This document shows positions 1 through 9,643 of a stretch of DNA of 64,000 bases, piece after piece (the stretch's first letter is position 1; every line of letters begins with the position of its first letter). Position numbers and translations under genes: made by a program. Below the pieces are notes generated by a model that was not told the origin of the DNA, did not search any database, and worked only from the letters and a program-made list of their open reading frames with translations. The stretch is from Syncephalis plumigaleata (Eukaryota; Zoopagomycota; Zoopagomycetes; Zoopagales; Piptocephalidaceae), in the NCBI GenBank assembly GCA_025201365.1, contig JAIXMF010000017.1, positions 1-64,000 on the forward strand, given 5' to 3'.

Positions 1-852
1 CGGAAAAGCGAGATACGTTGAATGAGCGCATAAACAGCGAGATTGGACCACAACAACGATAGTTAATGGGGGAAAGTAAAGCGCCATACAAATAGCGCTG
101 TGACTGCGTTTCTATTAATAACTATATAGGGTTAGGGTTAGGGCTGTTAATAATGGGGGATAGGTGTTAATAAATGTTAATAAATTTGTTAACTTTTTGT
201 TAACTTTTTGTTAACTTTTATTAATGGGTTCATTAGTAATTTTTGCTAGCTATTTTGCTAGTTTTAAATTGGCAATTTTTTAACTGTTAACTTTTATTAA
301 TAAATTAGTTAACATTTATTAATGGGTTCATTAGTAACTTTTTGCTAGTTTTAAGCTGCTAACCCTTGTTAATTTTACTAATGACCAATTAGTAGGTGTA
401 CTAATAGCTTTATTGCTTTTTATTAATAAACGGCTTATACGAGTGTAATGAGCATAGAAAAGTAAACAAACGGAACTTACTTGAAGCCTACACAGTATGC
501 AGAACAGCATACAGAATAGCTTAGACGCGCAAGCAATACCCGTAGCTAGTACACAGTAGAAATATAATAAACAGACGGCAGCTTACCTTGTAATACAAAG
601 AGTAGCAGATGAGCACTGTTAACGTACAAAGGAATAAACGCGCGAGTGGATCATGACGCAATTACAACTGTAAGACACTCGCAGGAACAGCACGATAGTC
701 TTGTCGCGCACAAGTGCTACAGGCTGAAGGGGAGGCGATTACAGCAGAATAAAGTGAGTATGAACGCGTGATCGTAGTGATCGTAGTGAGCGTGCGTAGA
801 AAAGCAGCGCAAACTACAAAGAAATAAGGGTAACAGGTAGGATGAATAGATC
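1..852. other. Gene-free AT-rich stretch with short duplications
   Basis: No supported reading frame. Positions 175-420 are dominated by TTAACTTTTTG and ATTAATAA words. The block TTAATGGGTTCATTAGTAA occurs twice, near 221 and 319, about 99 bases apart, so this is a two-copy degenerate tandem repeat. The ATTAATAA vocabulary recurs in the satellites at 3494-5720. From 430 to 850 the sequence is non-repetitive with no recognisable gene. Confidence 0.5.
128..143 (+). repeat. Short interstitial telomere-type tract (TTAGGG)
   Basis: The sequence reads AGGG followed by two perfect TTAGGG units. TTAGGG is the telomere repeat of most fungi and animals. The G-rich strand runs rightward into the window, whereas a chromosome end lying to the left would show CCCTAA on this strand. 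It is therefore an interstitial relic or an inverted fragment, not the chromosome end itself. Confidence 0.6.
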
Positions 853-1061
853 GCGTAGATGATGACGCGGTCTACCGTTAGATCAACAACAACAACAACA
901 AGGAGCGGTGAACAGCGAACGCGTAGATGATGACGCGAACAGCCGTTAGATCAACAACAACAACAACAACAAGAAGAAGGAGCGGTGAACAGCAAACGCG
1001 TAGATGACGACACGAACTACCGCTAGATCAACGACAACAAGAAGGAGTGGTGAACAGCGAA
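853..1061. repeat. Tandem repeat, 68-77 bp unit, three copies
   Basis: Three copies start at 853, 921 and 998. Each begins GCGTAGATGATGACGCG (with changes), then a TAGATCAACAACAAC run, then GGAGCGGTGAACAGC. The first period is 68 bases. The second is 77 because the CAA/AAG triplet tract is longer. The CAACAACAA core is a microsatellite nested inside a minisatellite. No coding potential is supported. Confidence 0.85.
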
Positions 1062-1744
1062 CGCGAGTAAAACATAAACAAGCGAGAGAGGAGAAAGTAC
1101 AAGTACGCGAGTGTGTTAAGCAAAGGTAAGCGTATACAAGGAAAAGGAATAGGAGAAAGAGAAACAAAGAACAGGTACAGCGAGCATCACGAATACGAGT
1201 AGTGAACGACAAAGAAAAAGAGAAAGGAACGAGTAAACAATAGAGAGAGAGAGGAGTGAATGTGTAAAGCAGGTGGTATTCACCAATAACCATGAATGAT
1301 TAGGAACTATTAACCGGCAGGTACATGTAACCATGCGAGTTAGTTACGCGGTATAGGTTCACGTAGGATGCACCGGTCAATATATGGAGCATATAGGCAC
1401 GTAGTCGAGAATGGCACACGTTGTTTCATAGCCTGTTGATATGTAGAGAGTGGCGTTAAACGGCGTAGACCAGGTAATAGTAGACAGAGCGGCACACGAC
1501 TGAATGTCCCTTTGACCGGGTATTATATATGCATGCTAGATCGTGAAACTAAACTGCCTTCTAGAACAGGAGTTAGTCATGATAAAGTGAAAATGTCAAG
1601 CCTCATAGGACACCCTCGAGGTCTGTTCTAGACTCACTCAGTAATAACAATAAACCTTTAGTACACCTTGCGTAGAATCACGTAGCATTAACCGATCAAT
1701 GTACGTTCCATATTACTATGTACCCGAAGACGGTATGTAACGAG

Positions 1745-3190
1745 TAACGCGGTTATTGAGCGAACGAGTAAAGAGTAAACCTTGAAGAACGAGATCGAGC
1801 GAGAGGAGTGAGTATAGTGAGTGGGGCGCATGAGCAACGAGTATATCGTGCCAGGAACGAGTATAGGGAGTATAGGGAGTAGATCGTGCAAGAGGAAGGA
1901 GTGTAGTAACTTGAACGCGCGAGGAACGAGTAGATCAAGTGAGAGAAGCGAGTACAGTGACAAGATTGAGCAAGAGGAGTGAGTAAAGCGCGCGAGGAAT
2001 GACTAGCTCGTGCAAGAGAAGTGAGTATAGTGACTTGAACGCGAGTATAGTGAGTTGCTCGAGCGGAAGAAGTGAGTAGAACGGGAAAGAAGTGAGTACA
2101 ATGACGAGCTCGTACAAGAGGAGCGAGTAGAACGAGTAAGAAGAATGAGTAAAGCGCGCAACGAACGCGATCGAGCAAGAGAAGTGAGTATAGTGGGTAT
2201 AGTGACGAGTAATGAGTTGCTCGAGCGAGAGGAACGAGTATAGTAGTAGGCTTAAGCGAGAGAAGTGAGTAGAATACGAGAGGAACAAGTATAATGACAA
2301 GAACGGGCGACTAATGAGTAGATCGAGCCAGAGGAGTAATTATAGTGACTACAACGCGCGAGGAATAAGTATAGTGAGTAGATCGAGCGCGAGGAATGTA
2401 AGTAAAGTACGCAACGAACGAGATCGAGCGGAAGGAGGGAGTAAAGCGAGTAAAGCGCGTGAGGGACGAGTATAATGAGTAAAAGAAACAAGTATGGCGT
2501 GCAACGAGCGAGTAGGTTGAACGGGAGACGAGTGTTCGAACGAGATGAGTGAGTATAAGGAGTAGGACGCACGAGTAATGAGCAGATCGAGAGAAAAACG
2601 GACAGACAGAGAGACAGACAGAGAGAGAGAGAAGTGAGTAGAACGCGAAAGCAGTGAGTATAATGACAAGATCGTGCGAGAAACAAGTAGATTAAGCGAG
2701 GAATGAGTAGAGCGCGCGAGGAAGGTAAGACGAAGGTGCGAGCGTAATGAGTATAGTGGCTAGATCCGAGCGAGAGGAGTGAACGTAGTGAGTAGACGCA
2801 CAAAGAACGAGTAAAAATAAACGCAATGACTAGAACGAGTATAACGCGTGTGACGAACGAGTAGATCGTGCAAGGGAAATAAGTATAGTGAGTAGATCGA
2901 ACGAGGAATGCGTAGAACGAGTAGATCAAGCGAGGCAAGTAAGTGGAACGGATAGAACGCGTGACGAACGTAGGAAGATGGAGCAGAGGGAGCGAGGAAG
3001 TAAGAGGAAGGAGCAGATCGTGCAAGAGGAACGAGTATAGAGAGTAAAGTGCATGAACAACGAGTAGATCGTGCGAGAGGAGTGAGTAGATCTAAAGGGG
3101 AATGAGTAGAACGCGTGAGAGAAGTGAGCGTAATGTATAGAACGCGCAACGAACGTAAGAGGAGTGAATAGATCGTACAAGAGAAACTGT
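1745..3190. repeat. Degenerate GA-rich minisatellite array
   Basis: About 1.4 kb is built from imperfect copies of phrases such as GAGTAGATCGTGCAAGAGG, AACGAGTATAGTGAGTA and GAGCGAGAGG, spaced irregularly at roughly 20-45 bases. The purine-rich strand is the plus strand. On the minus strand the bias produces several long but compositionally empty open frames rich in L, S, T, Y and R, which do not look like proteins. The region 1062-1744 is similarly GA-biased but less repetitive. Confidence 0.75.
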
Positions 3191-3493
3191 AAAAGGTATA
3201 CTAAGTAGCATTGCTATCAACGCTCGTTAGCAGTATTGTTGACTGCTATTAGTAAAGCTGTCGATCATCCATTAGTAGCATCCATCATTAACCAGGCATT
3301 AGCAATCTTATTAATATCTATTGATGTTTATTAACCATTGATTAACCATTGATGCTGATCATACACAGCTACACTCGAAGGTGGCATGTGCTTTCGACAT
3401 GCGTCCAATGATTGCACAATGCATAGCGTCGTGTTCCCCGTTGCCATGCGCGTCGAACGAATGTACATACCGCGCTCTAGCTCCATTGCCCAA

Positions 3494-4110
3494 TTTATTA
3501 ATAAAGATGTCCATTTCAGTGTGGATTATTGCAACGTCAGTGCCTCGGTCATCGATGTAGATGGCATCATTCGACGCGTAATTGATCAATTGACCATCAC
3601 TGGTGTATTAAAAATAATCGGTGATGCTGACGTTGCACAGCACTGCATCAAATCGAGTAGAATGCACTAGTGAAATAGCAAATAAAACACATGATTTATT
3701 AATAAAGATGTCCATTTCAGTGTGGATTATTGCAACGTCAGTACGCCGGTCATCGATGTAGATGGCATTATTCGACGCGTAATTGGCCAATTGACCATCA
3801 CTAGTGTATTAAAAATAATCGGTGATGCTGACGTTGCACAGCACTGCATCAAATCGAGTAGAATGCACTAGTGAAATAGCAAATAAAACGAGTGATTTAT
3901 TAATAAAGATGTCCATTTCAGTGTGGATTATTGCAACGTCAGTGTCTCGGTCATCGATGTAGATGGCATCATTCGACGCGTAATTGGCCAATTGACCATC
4001 ACTAGTGTATTAAAAATAATCGGTGATGCTGACGTTGCACAGCGCTGCATCAAATCGAGTAGAATGCACTAGTGAAATAGCAAATAAAACACATGATTTA
4101 TTAATAAAAG
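3494..4110. repeat. 201-bp satellite, three full units
   Basis: Units begin with TTTATTAATAAAGATGTCC at 3494, 3695 and 3896, exactly 201 bases apart. A fourth start at 4097 diverges after about 15 bases. Each unit carries a 12-base perfect palindrome (AATTGATCAATT at 3580; AATTGGCCAATT at 3781 and 3982). The block 3400-3493 upstream is non-repeat. Because 201 is a multiple of three, repeated 60-codon open frames appear on the minus strand, and these are by-products of the repeat. Confidence 0.92.
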
Positions 4111-4317
4111 TACTTGGTTTAATGCGGATTTCTTAGTTGTTACAACCACTAATTGCAGTGTAATTAGTACCATTAGATGGCCAAGTGACTAGGCTACATT
4201 TATTAACAAATAGACGAGCGGGAATTGATACTAATGTTGCACAAGCTGAGTGTAAACATTAATAAAACATTACTCGAATAGGCAATACCATTAATAAACG
4301 ATCGATTTTACCGCTAT

Positions 4318-4500
4318 TTATTATTAATAATGCATGTGATTCGCCGTAGTATTGAGTGACGTCAGTACCGATTATTGCTCATCTGTCGACTATTAATGGC
4401 TAATACGGACATTGCGCATCTAATGGTACTAATTACACGGTCACTACGACATCCAAATATTCAGTAGTCCATGCTAAAGTGAGCAATTTTACTAATAAAT
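4318..4500. repeat. Left flanking block of the 191-bp satellite
   Basis: Two sub-blocks recur on the far side of the array. ATGCATGTGATTCGCCGTAG lies near 4331 and again near 5676. CACGGTCACTACGACATCC lies near 4437 and again near 5582. The order of the two sub-blocks relative to the array is swapped between the sides, so this is a larger duplicated framework and not a simple inverted flank. Confidence 0.7.
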
Positions 4501-4520
4501 TACTATAATAATCGTTGATC

Positions 4521-5540
4521 TTTATTGATAATTACGCGTATGATGTGCCATATCGGTACTATAAATGTCCACTAATCTGCTAATAGCTGGTTAATACGAC
4601 GATTACGCGTCGAATGGTACTAACTACGCGGTGATTAAGACATGTGACAATGCAGTAATCGGCATTGAATCGGACATTTTTACTAATAAATTACTATTTT
4701 AATCGTCGATCTTTATTGATAATTGCGCGTATGATGTGCCATATCGGTACTATAAATGTCCACTAATCTGCTAATAGCTGGTTAATACGACGATTACGCG
4801 TCGAATGGTACTAACTACGCGGTGATTAAGACATGTGACAGTGCAGTAATCGGCATTGAAACAAGCAGATTTACTAGTAAATTACTATAATAATCGTTGA
4901 TCTTTATTGATAATTACGCGTATGATGTGCCATATCGGTACTATGAATGTCCACTAATCTGCTAATAGCTGGTTAATACGACGATTGCGCGTCGAATGGT
5001 ACTAACTACGCGGTGATTAAGACATGTGACAGTGCAGTGATCGGCATTGAATCGGACATTTTTACTAATAAATTACTATTTTAATCGTCGATCTTTATTG
5101 ATAATTACGCGTATGATGTGCCATATCGGTACTATAAATGTCCACTAATCTGCTAATAGCTGGTTAATACGACGATTACGCGTCGAATGGTACTAACTAC
5201 GCGGTGATTAAGACATGTGACATTGCAGTGATCGGCATTGAAACAAGCAGATTTACTAGTAAATTACTATAATAATCGTTGATCTTTATTGATAATTACG
5301 CGTATGATGTGCCATATCGGTACTATGAATGTCCACTAATCTGCTAATAGCTGGTTAATACGACGATTGCGCGTCGAATGGTACTAACTACGCGGTGATT
5401 AAGACATGTGACAATGCAGTAATCGGCATTGAATCGGACATTTTTACTAATAAATTACTATAATAATCGCTGATCTTTATTGATAATTACGCGTATGATG
5501 TGTCATATCGGTACTATGAATGCCCGCTAATCTGCTAATA
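4521..5540. repeat. 191-bp satellite with 382-bp dimeric higher-order structure
   Basis: The anchor TTTATTGATAATT occurs at 4521, 4712, 4903, 5094, 5285 and 5476, exactly 191 bases apart each time. Two monomer types alternate. Units at 4903 and 5285 share the ACAAGCAGATTTACTAG linker, TATGAATGTCC and GATTGCGCGTCG. Units at 4712 and 5094 share CGGACATTTTTACTAAT, TATAAATGTCC and GATTACGCGTCG. The unit at 5476 has a hybrid upstream linker, type A on its left and type B on its right. No transcript or protein is supported. Confidence 0.93.
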
Positions 5541-5880
5541 GCTGGTTAATACGGACACTGCGCATCTAATGGTACTAATTACACGGTCACTACGACATCC
5601 AAATATTTAGTAGTCCACGTTAAAGTGGGCCGTTCTATTAATAAACAAGTATTTTATTTGCTATTTATTATTAATAATGCATGTGATTCGCCGTAGTATT
5701 GAGTGACGTCAGTGCCAATTCCAGCCTGTTTTAATTAGCAAATAAATGTAGAGACGCCTCTTGGCTATCTAACAGTATTAAGTACAATGCGATTAGTTTA
5801 ACGTGGATTATTGCAACGTAGAACACTCGGCCATCGATGTAGGTGACATCATTCGACGCGCAATTGGCTGATTAATTATT
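5540..5880. repeat. Right flanking block and relic 201-bp unit
   Basis: 5545-5640 repeats the CACGGTCACTACGACATCC block. 5663-5720 repeats the ATGCATGTGATTCGCCGTAG block seen left of the array. 5798-5875 (GTGGATTATTGCAACGT ... CATCGATGTAGGTGACATC) is a diverged copy of the 201-bp satellite in which the 12-base palindrome is broken. The two satellite families are therefore interleaved at one locus. Confidence 0.7.
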
Positions 5881-6130
5881 ATTCACCCTATACGCACTAC
5901 CCCCTTCACTTTCCATCCTCTAACTCATCACTATCATCTCCCTTCATCCATTTCATCGGTGCATCTATCCATCCACTCAACGCTCTTTCATTCCACGTAT
6001 GTTATATGCTATTCTATGTACGCTTTATTACACACCATTCCATGTTCCTTCTCTTCTTCTCTCTTGCCTTCTCTTCTCCCACCATAAACAATCCTTTGTT
6101 CACTTGTCGTTTGCATATCCATTGCCGTGA

Positions 6131-6420
6131 CACTCATAGGAGGTGGATATGTTCACTAGTGCACTTGTGAACGCACTCGCTTTGTTTATTAACTGACTCG
6201 CTGACTAGTTCACTCGTCAACCGCGTATCTATCACCGTGACACTCGTAGGAGGTGGATATGCACACTCACACACTCGCTAACCTGCTTGTTTGTTTACTA
6301 GCTGACTAGCTGACTAGTTCACTCGTCAACCGCGTATCTATCACCGTACCACTCGTAGGAGGTGGATATGTTCACTCATACACTCGCTAACTACTTGTTT
6401 GTTTACGCGTTACTTCTTTA
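6131..6420. repeat. 110-bp tandem repeat, about 2.6 copies
   Basis: The phrase CACTCGTAGGAGGTGGATATG (first copy CACTCATAGG...) starts at 6131, 6241 and 6350. Between copies lies CTGACTAGTTCACTCGTCAACCG followed by GTATCTATCACCGT. Periods are 110 and 109. The repeat is unrelated to the 191 and 201 bp families and has no coding potential. Confidence 0.85.
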
Positions 6421-8337
6421 TTACTCTCACTATTTGATCTGCCAATCATCATTCCTGCTTCCCTTGATTCTTTTGCTTACTCTTCCACCTCTACCCGTCT
6501 TTCCCCGTTAGCCACTCTCCATCTGCTCCTCGCTACGCTAACACTACACGTTCTTACCTGAATACACTCCCATCTCTGTACTCCTCTTCTCATTACTCGT
6601 TTGTTGTTCTCGGTCACCTTCACTATTCGTATATTCCTATTCCTATTGTTGCTGCTGCTGCTCTAGCAATAAGTCAACGCCACGTCATACGTTTACGCGT
6701 TCTATTCGTTCTCTCTATTGCCTTTACTTATTTGCGGCTTGTGGTGCTTCTCTACGGACAGCCACTGCAATTACACGTTATACGCACTTTATTCCGCTGT
6801 GTTTGTCCTCCACTCTATAGCACTCGTACACGATAAGGCTACACTGTTTATTTGTATTGTAGTCTGGTGCTTGTACCTGTGCACGATACTCCTGCTACTT
6901 GTTGACCCTCTCCCTTGTTTATCAAACTACGATACTGCACTCTCGTCAGATCCGTACCATTTACCCGTATTCTATCACTGTATGCTCCTATGGAATACTC
7001 GCACTGTTTGCTTACCAGTCCGTATTCGTATTGTTATTAGTTTGTATTGACTATTAGAAGTAGCTTTATATACGTACATGCAGGTTAGTCGATCAGGAAT
7101 GTACTGCTATAGCTTCTCCCGGTAGTATGCCATTTGCTAAAGCATATTGTTTGGTCAATATCACTCACAGCAAACGCTGCTTCTCAATAGTTATTGACAG
7201 CACTGCTTGTTGCTTGTACTGATAGCTCGTTCGCTTACTCGTCCACTACTCTATTCATACACTCGTATCTCTATTGTTTATTTGTAATCTACACGGTAAG
7301 TGGTGTATACGCGGTATTCACTCTATTCACTAGCTGCTGCTGCTGCTCCTCTTTCTTGTTCTGCCAACTCTGTTTGTTTGTTTGTTTGTTTGTTTGTTTA
7401 TATTCTATAAGCATACGTGCTCATTCGCTCTATTCACTCCTACTGCTATCCATACTACTTTTCTCTCTGCTTTATTCTCATTCAGCCAATAAACACCATA
7501 TCAACTTCATACATATTGCTGTATTCTCTACACTCTATTGAACATGCTTTGCTTTCAACCAATACAACTAGCTACTACTACTACTACCACTGCTATTTCT
7601 ATCATTCATATTCAGTTATCAGCAGTATACAATCAACTAGAATATATCATTCATCCACTCACTGATGATGCATTAATATCGATGGATGTATGCTTATCTG
7701 TAGTCATTGTAATGAGTTGTATAGCAAATCATCGAACAACACAATAGATACTGACCATCTGACGTGATCGTGCGTGCATTGACATGGATACACTACTACT
7801 ACCTGATACTTGAATCACGAACTATAACTGAATGACAGCATAACTTACAAGTAGAAACAATGGTTTAATGGTCATTGCCATCATAGTTGGAGTGTATTCA
7901 ATGACTTGTCTATTATCTTGAATGCTCTAATGCTAGCTAGTTGCATACCAATGCATTATGTGATTGAGCTATTATTGGAGCTAAATCGAATTCCATTGAT
8001 TTCCATTTCAATATCAATCATGCATGTTTCAATCGCAGCTGAATTCAATACACTATTCTGGGTTTCACATATGGTAGCGGTAACAGAATCGAAACAGTAA
8101 TGACTATCGTAAATGGCATTCAATATCTATAATTGGTAATTACACATGGTAAGCAATACCGTTTCTGTTTATTTTATATTCCGCTTAAAAGACGTTTCAG
8201 TACCGCTACCATCGATTACTCACCTATAAATGAGCAGCCATTTGCCGTGAACAATTCGATAGCTCACTATACTCTTCTCATTTACACGCACAACATACGC
8301 ACATTCACTTCTTTATTCTTAGACCGTAACGATCAAT
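6421..8337. other. Pyrimidine-rich gene-free region
   Basis: The plus strand is C/T-rich with GTTTGTTTG runs (7371-7398) and CTGCTGCTG/CTACTACTA triplets. Open frames here are leucine/serine/cysteine-rich, mostly lack ATG starts and match no family I recognise. The right-hand part, 7900-8337, directly precedes the kinase-like gene and probably contains its promoter. Confidence 0.4.
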
Positions 8338-9643
8338 ATGCGAGTAACTCCACATTCTGCATTGGCTATTAGCACTTGTGCTTTAGCATTGTTATCCCAA
8401 ATATCCAGCGTTCACTCATATAATGGTGTTTTCGAAGAAGGTAAGCTATACATGCGTAGTCTATCCGCTGTCCGCTAACTTGTTTATAGGTGAGAGCGCT
8501 CTTCCTCCAACTTTTGCCCAGCAACACGTTATGAAACACCAAAAAGAGCTTGGACTATCGGATATCCGCTGGTCCAGTAAGAATAACAAGATGCTCAGTA
8601 TAGCTCGGGTAACATGGGATAAACAAGATGCTATTATGAAATGCGCTATAGTATCAGTATCTGGCCCAATAAGTAGTGAATCAGGGATAAATATACATGA
8701 ATTAACTACAGCAGAGGTTAATGCATTCAGCGTAAGTATATCGATGTATTAGTCAAATAACTTCACTCATCATAGTGTATAAAAATAGGCATTGAAGGAA
8801 GCAAAAGACAAGTTGATAGCAAAGAAGTTGGCAGATGTCTACGCAGCAGGTCAAGAAAATGTCATGGATCCATTGCATCGATTTGATTTCTACGAGGAAA
8901 ATCGTATTAGATACTTCTGTCATCTTTACGGCTTCATTCATGGAGAAACACTTGAAGACTACTTCAAGAAGCAAACCGTTACTCAAACATTTATTACTGC
9001 TGCCGGGATACTGCCTAAAATTATAAAAGGTAAGCATTATGATTGTTCATCTAGCATGCTTACTAATTGTCTTGTAGGCTTGATTTATCTTTACAATGCC
9101 GGATTATTCATAATGATATGTTTCCGAAAAGTAAGCATCCATTACAATAATGAAATACGCTAACAATGAAATATAGATGTCATGCTGCAGCTAGATTCAA
9201 ATCGTAGAATAATTGGTGTAAAGATCATTGATTTGGATTCAGCGTCCATACTTAAAAAGGAACAAGACTGGCAGCCTATAAATTTGTTTGACGACAGGAA
9301 CTTATCGCCAAATCCGCCTCAGAAATACGAGAGCTGCAACGAGCTTAAGAAGACAATAACCTTTTTAATGGGGATGTTTGTTCCCTTAGGAAAAGAAGAT
9401 CCCAGCCATAAGCGTAAACTGACCGAACAAGATGCATTAAAGCACTTAAAAAAGGTTACTCAATTCCAGGCAATTTCGGGAGGTTCTAAGCCAACTCAAG
9501 CGCAGACTAATTCAGAGCAAAGTGATATAAGGCGGCCGTTCCTGCAATGCTTTTCCTTACTCAAGCTCATCGTACAATGTGCAAGACAACTTTTCTTGCT
9601 CCTCCCCTATACTCGCATTAAAAGGACTACCACCGCGTGTTGA
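8338..9643 (+). CDS. Secreted/ER protein-kinase-like protein
   Basis: Proposed exons are 8338-8440, 8490-8731, 8789-9029, 9078-9130 and 9177-9643. The ATG at 8338 gives a hydrophobic signal peptide (about residues 7-25) that the first exon contributes alone. A divergent kinase fold follows: an AIMK strand that may supply the beta-3 lysine, a hinge-like HLYGFIHGETLEDYF, catalytic loop HNDMFPKN (HxD...N) and IIDLDSA in place of the DFG motif. This resembles fungal kinase-like or FunK/phosphotransferase-type families, and the exact family is not identified. Exon 4 needs one additional base: GLIYLYNAG is in one frame and HNDMFPK in the next, and the exon sum is 1106, one short of a multiple of three. 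The C-terminus after about residue 300 is uncertain, since a second open frame runs to about 9692. Confidence 0.6.

Noticed and set aside
128-143. Calling the left edge a true telomere
   Set aside because: Only about two and a half units are present, and they are in the wrong orientation for a left end.
946-3180. Many long minus-strand open frames over the GA-rich array
   Set aside because: They are made of the same L/S/T/Y/R words as the repeat, overlap in several frames and lack any domain or splice pattern.
3359-3991. Repeated 60-residue frames in the 201-bp satellite
   Set aside because: The period is a multiple of three, so open frames repeat automatically. Composition follows the satellite, not a protein family.
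6718-7050. Cysteine/leucine-rich open frame
   Set aside because: It has no ATG at its start, lies in pyrimidine-rich DNA and has no signal or motif beyond composition.
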